Assembly: GCF_030161375.1 (NCBI RefSeq)
Contig: NZ_BSSQ01000009.1
Span: 1 to 64,000 of the forward strand
Length of the DNA stretch: 64,000 bases
From: Paenibacillus glycanilyticus
GTDB lineage: Bacteria; Bacillota; Bacilli; Paenibacillales; Paenibacillaceae
Direction of reading: 5' to 3'
In this document: piece after piece, positions 34,122-42,063 of the stretch
Numbering within the stretch: position 1 is the first letter of the stretch
How the letters are laid out: every line of letters begins with the position of its first letter
Notes under the pieces: model-generated
What the model was told of the DNA's origin: nothing
What the model saw: the letters and a program-made list of their open reading frames with translations, nothing else
The model's database searches: none
Program-made: the position numbers and the translations under genes

Positions 34122-35849
34122 TTGCTGCTGCGCTTTAATGTTTTTACCAAAATTTCGCTTCTGGTGCTGCTCTTGCTCATCCCGGTCTTATCTCTGTACA
34201 CCTATTCCAACCGGGAAAGCGTGCGCGTGATCGAGAACGAAATCCAAAGCGGCACAACGAATCGTCTATCCTCCTTCGCTGCCCAAGTGGAGTCCAATAT
34301 TTATCAATTATCACTCTACGGCGTATCGATCGGACAAGACTCCAGCATCCAGGAATTCCAGCGGCCGGACTTCAAAGGGCAGCCTTACGAACGGGTAAAG
34401 CTAAGCGTCGCCATCCTGGAGAAAATGAATCTGTACAACGCGGCAAGCAAATGGCATTCTACGATTACGTTGTATTTCCCGCGTACGGGGGACGCCTTGT
34501 CCACGGAATATTACAACACGATCACTTATCAAGAAAGCGCTTTTACAAAGCCCTTCCTCAAATCTTGGGAGTATATGGGCGATAACTTTGTCTGGTATGC
34601 CACCGAACCTACGACGGCCATGTCCAATCCCCAAAGCGCGAGACTTATTACGAAAATCAGCTTCCCGATCACGCATTTGAAGACGATGCTGAACGAGAAC
34701 AAGGTGAATAACAGCGGCGATCCTTTCCTGTTCAACGCCAGCCAAGGCACGATTCAGAACAGTTCGGCCCATGAATCAAAGATTGCTATGCTCTCGCAGA
34801 AGCTGAAAGATTCCAAGCTTGGCGACAGGGGCGGGTTCCGCACGAAGCTGGACAATACGGAATATTACGTCTCCTACATCAAGTCGAATAGTCTGGATTG
34901 GTATTATGTCGACTATGTTCCGATGCAGCAGATTCTAAGTCCGATTACAAGCAGCCGGAATTTGTTCTATACCTCGATTGCGGTTCTGCTCGTCATGAGT
35001 TTGGCGGTTATTTTCATCATTTACCGGGGTGTGCAAGTCCCCCTGCTGCAGCTCGTCCGGGGAACCAAACGGCTCTCGTCCGGCGATTTCTCGGTTCGGC
35101 TTAACCATTCGGGCAATAACGAATTCAGCCTTTTGTTCGGGCGGTTCAATATTATGGCGCAGCGGATTCAGGAACTTATCGAGAATGTGTACGAGGAGAG
35201 GTTGCGGCGGCGCGAAGCCACGCTGAAACATTTGCAGTCCCAGATCAACCCGCATTTTTTGTACAACTGCCTGTTCTATATTAAAAACATGGCGCGGATG
35301 AAAAATGAAAAAGCGGTCGTGGCGATGTCGCTTAATCTAGGCGAATATTTCCGTTACATAACGAGGTCCGAGAACGACGAAGCGACTATCCGCGAGGAGC
35401 TCAGCATGGTTACGAATTACTTGGAAATCCAGTCGCTTCGTCTCGAGCGGATGCGATTTACGATCGATGTAGCGGATGATATATTGGACAAGACTATTGC
35501 CCGGTTAACCCTGCAGCCCATTGTGGAAAATGCCATTGTTCACGGTCTGGAGCCGCAAGCGGAGAATGGCGAAATCCGTATTCGCGGGTACGCCGACGAT
35601 AACGGCCAGTATCGTTTGATCGTTGAAGACAGCGGAGTTGGCATGTCCGATGAGGATATGCGGGAACTCCAGCTTAAGCTTACCAAACCGCTGGATGACC
35701 AAATGGGCTGCGGGACTTGGAATGTGCACCAAAGACTGATGTATCTGTTTGGAGAAGAAGCCGGCTTGTCTTATTCCGCTTCCGAATTAGGGGGAATCCA
35801 GACCATGATTGCCTGGAGCGATAAAACAAGCCATAAAACGATCGAGTAG
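34122..35849 (+). CDS. YesM-type sensor histidine kinase (beta-glucan locus)
   Basis: 575-aa kinase: transmembrane segment near 9-27, extracellular sensor (about 30-285), second segment near 287-306, HAMP, phospho-acceptor helix SQINPHFLYNCL and a HATPase domain (PIVENAIVHG, EDSGVGM). The start is TTG at 34122 with AAGGGGG 7 nt upstream. It is divergent from the permease-glucanase operon and 10 bp ahead of its response regulator. It likely senses beta-glucan fragments directly or with the binding lipoprotein. Confidence 0.92.
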   Translation: MLLRFNVFTKISLLVLLLLIPVLSLYTYSNRESVRVIENEIQSGTTNRLSSFAAQVESNIYQLSLYGVSIGQDSSIQEFQRPDFKGQPYERVKLSVAILEKMNLYNAASKWHSTITLYFPRTGDALSTEYYNTITYQESAFTKPFLKSWEYMGDNFVWYATEPTTAMSNPQSARLITKISFPITHLKTMLNENKVNNSGDPFLFNASQGTIQNSSAHESKIAMLSQKLKDSKLGDRGGFRTKLDNTEYYVSYIKSNSLDWYYVDYVPMQQILSPITSSRNLFYTSIAVLLVMSLAVIFIIYRGVQVPLLQLVRGTKRLSSGDFSVRLNHSGNNEFSLLFGRFNIMAQRIQELIENVYEERLRRREATLKHLQSQINPHFLYNCLFYIKNMARMKNEKAVVAMSLNLGEYFRYITRSENDEATIREELSMVTNYLEIQSLRLERMRFTIDVADDILDKTIARLTLQPIVENAIVHGLEPQAENGEIRIRGYADDNGQYRLIVEDSGVGMSDEDMRELQLKLTKPLDDQMGCGTWNVHQRLMYLFGEEAGLSYSASELGGIQTMIAWSDKTSHKTIE

Positions 35850-35859
35850 GTGAAGCAGC

Positions 35860-37485
35860 ATGTTACAGCTCTTGTTGGTAGATGATGAACGGTCCGTTGT
35901 TGAGACCTTGGCCGAGACGATTCCCTGGGAAACGTGCGGCATTACCGTTGTTCACGAAGCGTTATCCGGACCGATGGCTCTGCAGATTATGGAAGACCAT
36001 CCGGTTGATATTGTCATAACCGATATCCGCATGCCGGGCATGTCGGGCATCGAACTTATTACGGCGATTAATAACAAGTGGCCGCATGTTAGAACGATTT
36101 TGCTGACGGGTTATGCGGATTTCGATTATGCCAAGCAGGCGATTGCCCAAGGCACCTTTGATTATTTGCTGAAACCGGTCAGCGACGAAGATCTAATAGA
36201 TTCGGTGACTCGCGTCGTCAACCAAATCAAGGCCAAATGGGAGCAAGTCGCCTCTTACCAGAAAACGTTATATACGTTGAATGAACATCTCCCTCTGCTC
36301 CGTGCGAATACGCTCAATGAGCTGCTGCGGGGCAGCACTTCTTCTGCTCTGGCGGACAAGCTGAAGCTGCTGGAGCTTCCTTTTGCCGCTGGGGATGACA
36401 TCTGCATGATGCTAATGCGGATGGAGGAACATTTTGCCGAAATGCCCGGACAGGATTCCGCGCTCATGGAATATGCGATCTGCAACATTACGAGTGAAAT
36501 TATGCAAAAAGACTACGTCATCTGGCATGCCCGGGACGCCCATGATTACATTGTTCTGGTCGTAAAACCTAAAGACTCGTCTGTGGCCCGAGCCGAGGCC
36601 AAAGCTCTGCTAGAACGTTACGCCGCGCAAATTCAAACCAACGTACAGCTCTATCTCAAGGGAGCGATTTCGGTGCTTGTTGGAGGCTGGGGACCGTTCC
36701 CGGCGCAAATCAAGGACATTTACGAGAATGCCGTCACCTCCATGCGCCGGAAAATGGGTTACGGAAAAGGGCTGTTTGTAACTACACAGGAAGCAGCGGA
36801 GACCGGGTCGGTTAATACGTTATGGTCACTGTATGAGCCGCCTACTCTAATTAGCCTTTTGGATGCCGGCCGATTCGACGATGTGGAGGTTAAAATCCGA
36901 CATATTTTCCGGGATATGCTGGAGGCTGGCAGCGAGCAGGATGTACCCGAACAGCTGATCGAAGCTTATCATGTGCTAGCCGGAGCTTTTTCGTATATCA
37001 TCCACAAAAACGGCAAGCAGCTGTCGACGATTTTGTCGGCTGATGCCATGAAGTTCTTCCGTGCTCCGGCTTATACAACCGCGTCGCAGCTAATGGAATG
37101 GTCCATCCGCATTCTGCAGGCCATCCGCGAAGATGCGGATCAGGAGCTGAAAGATAATCACAGCATGATTGTCCGGTCGGTCCGGTCGTTTATTGATGCG
37201 AATCTGGCCAAGGACGTATCCTTGCCGGCTATAGCCGATCATGTTCATCTGCACCCGGTGTATCTGTCGAAGATTTATAAGGCAGAAACCGGTGAGCCTC
37301 TGACGGAATATGTATATCGGCTGCGGATGGAGAAAGCCGCTTTCCTGCTCCGCACGACTCCGGCCAAAGTATTCGAGATTTCCGAGACGGTTGGCTATAA
37401 TAACACCGCTTATTTCATACGGGTGTTTAAGAAGTTTTTTGACGTGACTCCGCAAGAGTATAGGGGGGACGATGAGGGGAGGTAG
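35860..37485 (+). CDS. YesN-type response regulator with AraC DNA-binding domain (beta-glucan locus)
   Basis: 541-aa regulator. Receiver domain with D8-D9, phospho-acceptor D55 in VITDIRMPGMSG and the lysine in LLKPV; C-terminal AraC domain (SLPAIADHVHLHPVYLSKIY, then NTAYFIRVFKKFFDVTPQEYR). AGGTGA lies 6 nt before the ATG. Expected to bind the ATTGCAAC motifs in front of the permease operon and the binding-protein gene; that link is inferred from shared motif and spacing. Confidence 0.93.
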   Translation: MLQLLLVDDERSVVETLAETIPWETCGITVVHEALSGPMALQIMEDHPVDIVITDIRMPGMSGIELITAINNKWPHVRTILLTGYADFDYAKQAIAQGTFDYLLKPVSDEDLIDSVTRVVNQIKAKWEQVASYQKTLYTLNEHLPLLRANTLNELLRGSTSSALADKLKLLELPFAAGDDICMMLMRMEEHFAEMPGQDSALMEYAICNITSEIMQKDYVIWHARDAHDYIVLVVKPKDSSVARAEAKALLERYAAQIQTNVQLYLKGAISVLVGGWGPFPAQIKDIYENAVTSMRRKMGYGKGLFVTTQEAAETGSVNTLWSLYEPPTLISLLDAGRFDDVEVKIRHIFRDMLEAGSEQDVPEQLIEAYHVLAGAFSYIIHKNGKQLSTILSADAMKFFRAPAYTTASQLMEWSIRILQAIREDADQELKDNHSMIVRSVRSFIDANLAKDVSLPAIADHVHLHPVYLSKIYKAETGEPLTEYVYRLRMEKAAFLLRTTPAKVFEISETVGYNNTAYFIRVFKKFFDVTPQEYRGDDEGR

Positions 37486-37542
37486 TTGTGGCGTGGTATT
37501 GCGCTGTGGGGGCGGGCGCTGGGTCGCTGTGGCTGGCACTAC

Positions 37543-37657
37543 GCAAGTAAATGTTCTTCCGATCGCTGTTGTTTTCAAAGTTTCCGATTCCAATTGGTTA
37601 AAGGTTAAACTTTGAAAACAAAGGCGAACGCTCCGCTTCTCCAGAACATTTACTTGC
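37543..37657. repeat. 115-bp imperfect palindrome
   Basis: The ends GCAAGTAAATGTTCT (37543) and AGAACATTTACTTGC (37643-37657) are perfect 15-bp inverted repeats. An inner pair TTGTTTTCAAAGTTT (37569) and AAACTTTGAAAACAA (37607-37621) is also perfect. The rest of the stem is unpaired. No target-site duplication was recognised. It looks like a dispersed palindromic or MITE-like element. Confidence 0.7.
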
Positions 37658-37732
37658 TCCGTGCCTGCCTGCTCCTTGCCTCGCGCTACACACCACAAAA
37701 ACCTTGCTTCATCGTTGGGGATGAAGCCGAAG

Positions 37733-37758
37733 AGACCCGCGCTCGCTGGGTCTTTTTT
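37733..37758 (+). terminator. plus-strand terminator after the beta-glucan regulator
   Basis: Stem AGACCC/GGGTCT followed by TTTTTT. It is the first plausible terminator after the regulator stop at 37485, about 250 bp on. Confidence 0.6.
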
Positions 37759-37830
37759 GCTCGCGCGAGCGCGACAAATAAGCGGTCGTGGGCTTCGCCA
37801 CTCCGCGCTGCTAGCGCTGCAACTCCCACA

Positions 37831-38151
37831 GCGCCTACTTCTGCAGCAGGCTTTTTGCCTGCTGCACCGTTACTCGCACCGTTACTCGCACCGTTCCGTC
37901 ACCGCGCCTACCTCCTGCAGCAGGCTTTTTGCCTGCTACACTGCTACTCGCACCGTTCCGCCACCGCGCCTACCTCCTACAGCAGGCTTTTTGCCTGCTG
38001 CACCGCTACTCGCACCGTTCCGCCATCGCGCCTACCTCCTGCAGCAGGCTTTTTGCCTGCTACACCGCTACTCGCACCGTTCCGCCACAGCGCCTACCTC
38101 CTGCAGCAGGCTTTTTGCCTGCTGCACCGTTACTCGCACCGTTCCGCCGCA
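37831..38151. repeat. five tandem copies of a 62-bp repeat
   Basis: Units begin with GCGCCTAC at 37831, 37904, 37966, 38028 and 38090. The last three intervals are exactly 62 bp; the first is 73 because 12 bases (GTTACTCGCACC) are duplicated and one is lost. Each unit contains the palindrome GCAGGC-TTTTT-GCCTGC with two or three further pairs. Copies differ by only a few substitutions. Confidence 0.9.
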
Positions 38152-38154
38152 CAA

Positions 38155-38206
38155 CCGAGCAGTAACGCAAAAAAGACCCCGAAGGGTCTTTTTGGTTACT
38201 GCTCGG
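38155..38206. terminator. bidirectional terminator next to the small membrane-protein gene
   Basis: Outer stem CCGAGCAGTAAC/GTTACTGCTCGG and inner stem AAAAAGACCC/GGGTCTTTTT. The minus-strand stop codon at 38196-38198 lies within the outer stem. Confidence 0.85.
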
Positions 38207-38504
38207 TTTCGGGCTTGGGCTTGAAACGGCCGATAATGTCCATCACGTACTTCACGATCAGGGATAAGCCGCCGATAAAGAACAACGTTATCAGCGTCCA
38301 TTCCGTCGGGTCCAAGGACACAATGGATATAAGGAAATACATCGGATATACGTAGAATAGGATGTCCTTTAGATAAGGAAGAAATGATGTCTTGAAGCTT
38401 CCCTCCCAGAACGACTTGGAAAAGGCAATTACGAAATCGATAATCATGAATCCGAATACGCCCCAGAACGTGTACTTAATCCAGTCGATAAGTGTAAATG
38501 TCAC
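38196..38504 (-). CDS. small membrane protein of unknown function
   Basis: 102 aa with three predicted hydrophobic segments (about 8-28, 45-63, 68-88) and a short charged C terminus KPKPETEQ. The start is GTG at 38504 with AAGGTGG 10 nt upstream. I do not recognise a family. The size and layout resemble small holin-like or yqzF-like membrane proteins, but no motif supports that. A strong terminator ends it and no obvious partner gene is linked. Confidence 0.65.
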   Translation of the reverse strand: MTFTLIDWIKYTFWGVFGFMIIDFVIAFSKSFWEGSFKTSFLPYLKDILFYVYPMYFLISIVSLDPTEWTLITLFFIGGLSLIVKYVMDIIGRFKPKPETEQ

Positions 38505-38610
38505 TTCATCATCACCACCTTCCTACACCATATGCGATGAAAGGTGACATGTTGATAAAAGCGCCCAAAACTTTTCGACTGGCTTGTGTGATTTTTGACA
38601 ATTTCCGAAA

Positions 38611-38649
38611 CAAAACGCTTACAACGATTCTACAAATCGCCGTAAGCGT
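38611..38649 (-). terminator. terminator after the GNAT gene
   Basis: Arms ACGCTTAC/GTAAGCGT plus an inner CGATT/AATCG stem, then TTTTG on the minus strand, 10 bp after the stop at 38660. Confidence 0.6.
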
Positions 38650-38659
38650 CGAATGGTCA

Positions 38660-39178
38660 CTATTCGATCCAGAACCGCCGGATCACATTCCCGTCTTCCT
38701 CTACAAAATGATCATCTTCCACTCCGCCGTTGTTCAGAATGGTCTTGGCCGACCCGACATTCCAATCGTCGCAGCAAACCAAAACCCGCTGTACGCCAAG
38801 CTCTCTAATCTTCTCGAGCGATAAATCCAGCATCTGGGTCGCATAACCTTGCCGTCTCGCCGAAGGACGGATTCCGTAGCCGATATGCCCTCCCCGGTCC
38901 ATCAGCCATGGCGTTAACGCATGCCTGATATTGACTGCGCCAACAACCCTGCCATCGTCAGCCGCAAGCCAATACGTCGAATGAGGCACCCGGTCATCCG
39001 CAATGCCGATTCCTCTCTCCTGATCCTCCAGCCACTGAATCATCGCGGCAAAATCCGACGGATCCTGCTCCACCACCCAAGGCACGATATCCTGCCCGCT
39101 GTCGATCCATTCCCGGTAGAAATCCAGATACGGCTCCTTCCACTCGAGAGACGGACGAACGAGATAGACATTCTCCAT
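38660..39178 (-). CDS. GNAT-family N-acetyltransferase
   Basis: 172-aa acetyltransferase-like protein. The acetyl-CoA loop is visible as GYGIRPSARRQGYATQML, followed by VQRVLVCCDDWNVGSAKTILNNGG, the usual beta4-alpha4 end of the fold. It starts one base after the stop of the DUF1801 gene (TAG-G-ATG) and is co-transcribed with it. The substrate is unknown. Confidence 0.88.
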   Translation of the reverse strand: MENVYLVRPSLEWKEPYLDFYREWIDSGQDIVPWVVEQDPSDFAAMIQWLEDQERGIGIADDRVPHSTYWLAADDGRVVGAVNIRHALTPWLMDRGGHIGYGIRPSARRQGYATQMLDLSLEKIRELGVQRVLVCCDDWNVGSAKTILNNGGVEDDHFVEEDGNVIRRFWIE

Positions 39179-39179
39179 C

Positions 39180-39551
39180 CTACTTCTTCCCTTTCTCCCG
39201 ATTCTCCGCAGCGCGGTATTCGGTAATCCGTCTAATCAGCTCGAACGGAATCGGCTTGTTCAGCGGGAACTGTACGGAGCCCTTCGCCCCTTTGTAAGCG
39301 GAAAGCTCCTCTTGGAAAGCGCTAATCCCGCCGGCCGTCGGGTAAAATCCGATATGCTTCTTGAACGCCGCATAATAAACCAGATTTCCGTTCAGCTCAA
39401 AAGCCGGCATCTGGTAGCTGATCTTTTCTTTCGCATCCGGCGCAGCTTCCTTAATGACTTCTCGGATCTTTTCCAATATAACCTGCAGGTCCGGGGGGAA
39501 ATTTGCAATATACTCGTCTATGTTTGTAAATTCTGTTTTATTCGCTTCCAT
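39180..39551 (-). CDS. DUF1801 / YdhG-like protein
   Basis: 123-aa small cytoplasmic protein of the DUF1801 (iron-chaperone-like, YdhG) family: EYIANFPPDLQVILEKIREVIKEAAPDAKEKISYQMPAFELNG and IGFYPTAGGISAF are its typical stretches. Preceded by a good sigma-A promoter and followed without a gap by the GNAT gene. The molecular role of the family is not established. Confidence 0.88.
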   Translation of the reverse strand: MEANKTEFTNIDEYIANFPPDLQVILEKIREVIKEAAPDAKEKISYQMPAFELNGNLVYYAAFKKHIGFYPTAGGISAFQEELSAYKGAKGSVQFPLNKPIPFELIRRITEYRAAENREKGKK

Positions 39552-39608
39552 AACGGCTCCTTTCGCCCCTACACATCATCGCTTCCCGATATAGGGATAC
39601 ATGTCCGT

Positions 39609-39638
39609 ATTATAAAATCCAACGCTATACACAATCAA
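39609..39638 (-). promoter_or_regulatory. sigma-A promoter of the DUF1801-GNAT operon
   Basis: On the minus strand TTGATT (complement of 39633-39638), an 18-nt spacer and TATAAT (complement of 39609-39614), about 60 bp before the DUF1801 start. Confidence 0.6.
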
Positions 39639-39722
39639 CTATCAGCAGCCGCCTTGTTCCTCCAGCCAGTGAGTGTGTGCAATGCCCGGCGCGGAGCAGC
39701 GTAGCCTTCGAGCGCATTCCGT

Positions 39723-40064
39723 TTACAATCCCGCCGCCGCTTTATTCAGCAATTCGCCGAGCAGGCTGTAATCCACGGCTTGTCCGTCTTTGAATTTAAC
39801 GGTCTTCCGCTCGGGCGGCCCGTCGAAACCTTTCGGAAATTCGATGCCTTCGGCATTAAAAATAACAAAACTAACCGCGTCTTTCGCCGTTGAAATGACG
39901 GCAGCGTATTTGCCATTTTTCAAGAAATGGGGTTTCTTGTATTGAATCCGTTCTTCCACGCTTGGGACAGTCTCATGCACCAGATCTCGGAGGGCGCTAG
40001 ACAGTTCCGCCTGCCATGGTTGCGCTAACGCACCGATAAAAGCCGTCACTTCTTCTTGTTTCAT
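39723..40064 (-). CDS. DUF1801 domain protein
   Basis: 113-aa protein of the DUF1801 fold, seen in IQYKKPHFLKNGKYAAVISTAKDAVSFVIFN and IEFPKGFDGPPERKTVKFKDG. The start at 40064 has GGAG 8 nt upstream; the ATG at 40070 is too close. It is distinct in sequence from the 123-aa family member at 39180 and not in the same operon, since a promoter lies between. Function unknown. Confidence 0.85.
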   Translation of the reverse strand: MKQEEVTAFIGALAQPWQAELSSALRDLVHETVPSVEERIQYKKPHFLKNGKYAAVISTAKDAVSFVIFNAEGIEFPKGFDGPPERKTVKFKDGQAVDYSLLGELLNKAAAGL

Positions 40065-40144
40065 GCCCATCTCTCCTTGTTATCGATTCTAGTAACCACT
40101 ATACCATTTTGACCAAATAATAGAAATCCAGACGGCGCGTACGC

Positions 40145-40179
40145 AAAAAAGCAGACCCTGCTTCTAAGCAAAGGTCTGC
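40145..40179 (-). terminator. terminator after bshB2
   Basis: Stem GCAGACC/GGTCTGC with an inner GCTT/AAGC stem, followed by TTTTTT on the minus strand, 12 bp after the bshB2 stop. Confidence 0.9.
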
Positions 40180-40190
40180 TGTCATCGTGC

Positions 40191-40853
40191 TTATTTCCAT
40201 GTCTCGAACTTATAGGTCCAGAACCGTTCGGTGCCGAAGCGCTCCCGGATTTCTTTGTCGGTATGCTGCTTGCTGCCGATAATATCGGCCGCTTGGAATT
40301 GGGAACGGTGCGCCCGGAGCGCAGCCAATTTGTTCTTCAGGTAATCCCGCACGTCAAACGAAATATCCGGCTTGCCGATCGCCTGCTCGTGATCCCGGGA
40401 GAACGCCATGCAATATACCGGAGGGCGGTCCGCCTCGGGCAGCCTTCCCACCGTCCGGACAACCGCTTCGCCGGTTGCGTCATGATCGGGATGAACGCTG
40501 TAGCCCGGGTAAAACGTGAAGATGACGTCGGGTTTTACTTCCTCAATAAGAGCATGAATATGTTCATCGAGAAACACTTTGTCCTCGAACTCAATCGTCT
40601 TGTCATGGAAGCCAAGCATCCTCAAATCCTGAATGCCAATAGCGGCGCAAGATTCTTCAAGCTCTCCGCGGCGGATCTGCGGCAGCGTCACGCGGCTTGC
40701 GAATGGCGGAAACCCCATGTTGCGGCCCATCTCGCCTAACGTAAGGCAAGCATAAGTAACAATTGCGCCTTGATCGATCAGCTGTGCCAGCGTGCCAGAC
40801 AACCCAAACACTTCATCATCCGGATGCGGCAATATAACTAGTACTCGTTCCAT
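40191..40853 (-). CDS. bshB2: bacillithiol biosynthesis deacetylase BshB2
   Basis: 220-aa zinc-dependent deacetylase of the LmbE/PIG-L family that removes the acetyl group from GlcNAc-malate in bacillithiol synthesis. The metal motif HPDDE is at residues 10-14 (ILPHPDDEVFGLSG) and the later HPDHDATGEAVVRT supplies the third ligand. The start at 40853 has GGAGAG upstream; the frame to 40889 is an extension. It sits 40 bp after yojF, the same pair as yojF-yojG in Bacillus subtilis. Confidence 0.92.
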   Translation of the reverse strand: MERVLVILPHPDDEVFGLSGTLAQLIDQGAIVTYACLTLGEMGRNMGFPPFASRVTLPQIRRGELEESCAAIGIQDLRMLGFHDKTIEFEDKVFLDEHIHALIEEVKPDVIFTFYPGYSVHPDHDATGEAVVRTVGRLPEADRPPVYCMAFSRDHEQAIGKPDISFDVRDYLKNKLAALRAHRSQFQAADIIGSKQHTDKEIRERFGTERFWTYKFETWK

Positions 40854-40893
40854 CTGTTTCTCTCCTTCCTTTAACTCAAGCTGTCCCAAAAGG

Positions 40894-41241
40894 TTAAAAA
40901 GGTTCTCTGCTCAGTTGCAGCGAAACGACAAGCTTGCCTTGCTGGTCATGTCCGGCAAGAATAAGCCGTTCCGGTTCGTTCTCCTCGTAGTGGGTCAACC
41001 CTTCCGAATAGATCCAGCCCTGCAGCATTTTCAGGCCGACACGGTAAGGTCCGTTCCCTGAAATCAAACTATGCGAATATTGAATAACGGCGTTGGTTAT
41101 AAAAGTAGCGGCAGGATGCTTGGAGGCATCATGATGAGCCGCGTAAGCTCCTGTTGTCATCTCAAGATGAATATACACATCTTGATCTTTAAGGCTTTCC
41201 AGGCGTCGTTGAACTTCAGCCGGATGGATCGGTTGCATCAT
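40894..41241 (-). CDS. yojF: YojF family protein (DUF1806), partner of bshB2
   Basis: 115-aa protein matching YojF by its sequence (ESLKDQDVYIHLEMTTGAYA, AFITNAVIQYSH-like segment, KMLQGWIYSEGLTHYE) and by its position directly ahead of bshB2. AAGGAG lies 8 nt upstream of the first ATG. The biochemical role of YojF is not known; conserved pairing suggests a function linked to bacillithiol. Preceded by a sigma-A promoter. Confidence 0.9.
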   Translation of the reverse strand: MMQPIHPAEVQRRLESLKDQDVYIHLEMTTGAYAAHHDASKHPAATFITNAVIQYSHSLISGNGPYRVGLKMLQGWIYSEGLTHYEENEPERLILAGHDQQGKLVVSLQLSREPF

Positions 41242-41284
41242 CTTGGATTCTCCTTTGACCTTATCGTCATAATGAATTGAGAAG

Positions 41285-41313
41285 ATTGTATAGTAAGTTT
41301 ATCGGAATAGCAA
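41285..41313 (-). promoter_or_regulatory. sigma-A promoter of yojF-bshB2
   Basis: TTGCTA (complement of 41308-41313), 17-nt spacer, TACAAT (complement of 41285-41290), about 45 bp before the yojF start. Confidence 0.6.
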
Positions 41314-41321
41314 GAATAAGA

Positions 41322-41876
41322 TTACTTTTCCAATACCTTTTTCTCATACAGATTAAAATCGGCGATCGGGTTTGTTGCCGTGCCTTTGAATTCGTAACCG
41401 CAAGTGCTTCCGTAGAAGCCGTTCAGCTTCGGATTGTTGGCAATGCAGTCAAGCCTGATCCGGTCTTTGCCCGGGAAATGAATGCCCTCGCTAGACCAAC
41501 GGACGATAGCTTCGCCAAGGTTGGTTCCGGCAGCCGCCCGGTTAATATTAAGACGGTGCAGATAAACGGAGCTCTCATGCCCCTCTTCGCCCCATAACTC
41601 CCGGTCCCACGGACTGGCGTGCTGCATCAGCATAACCATGCCCATAAGCGTGTCTTCCTGCACGAAAATATATACTTCGCCGCGTTTGATGGCTTCCGGC
41701 GTCTGATGGGAATCTTCTCCCTGCAACAACCCGCTCCATTGCGAAGAACCTCTGCTTTTTAGCCAGGTTGCCGTATCCACGAGCAGTTGCAATACCGCTG
41801 GCGTATCCTCTTCGGTGGCTTGGAATACTTTTATATGATTCTGGATGATCCCGATTGGTTCTGCTTGCGTAAACAT
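41322..41876 (-). CDS. GNAT-family N-acetyltransferase
   Basis: 184-aa protein with a GNAT fold: IKVFQATEEDTPAVLQLLVDTATWL, the beta strand SSVYLHRLNINRAAAGTNLGEAIVRW in place of a canonical R-x-x-G-x-G/A loop, then IRLDCIANNPKLNGFYGSTCGYEFKG. The bulky N-terminal helix and the WLKSRG segment resemble acetyltransferases annotated in Bacillus with unknown substrates. It is a single gene with the yojF promoter directly after it. Confidence 0.85.
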   Translation of the reverse strand: MFTQAEPIGIIQNHIKVFQATEEDTPAVLQLLVDTATWLKSRGSSQWSGLLQGEDSHQTPEAIKRGEVYIFVQEDTLMGMVMLMQHASPWDRELWGEEGHESSVYLHRLNINRAAAGTNLGEAIVRWSSEGIHFPGKDRIRLDCIANNPKLNGFYGSTCGYEFKGTATNPIADFNLYEKKVLEK

Positions 41877-41991
41877 TAGATATCCTCCTGCTAATCCAAA
41901 GATATCTCCAGTATACTCCTTTCTGTCAAACCTCTACAAATCCCAGCCGGCGCATTGGTTTAAGATTGAAGCGGCGCACAGCGGACAAGGC

Positions 41992-42046
41992 AAAAAATCC
42001 GCTTCCGTTCTAGAACAATAAGATGTTCCAGAACGATGACGGATTT
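41992..42046 (-). terminator. terminator after the GH88 gene
   Basis: Arms AAATCCG/CGGATTT and an inner GTTCTAGAAC-type stem, followed by TTTTTT on the minus strand, 18 bp after the GH88 stop. Confidence 0.75.
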
Positions 42047-42063
42047 CAATCGTTGAATGTTAT

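Larger units (their letters stand above)
37486..38154. other. gene-free region with repeats (about 670 bp)
   Basis: No credible gene lies between the regulator stop and the small membrane-protein gene. The stretch holds a 115-bp imperfect palindrome, a plus-strand terminator and a five-copy 62-bp tandem repeat, listed separately. The overlapping long plus-strand frames here exist because a 62-bp unit (not a multiple of three) is open in all three frames; they have no ribosome binding sites and encode a low-complexity product. Confidence 0.75.

Noticed and set aside
37831-38151. CRISPR array
   Set aside because: The repeats are contiguous with no unique spacers, and no cas genes are present.
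37612-38355. Long plus-strand frame of 247 codons across the tandem repeats
   Set aside because: It arises because the 62-bp unit is open in all frames; there is no ribosome binding site, and other frames over the same DNA are equally open. It also runs through a terminator and the opposite-strand membrane-protein gene.
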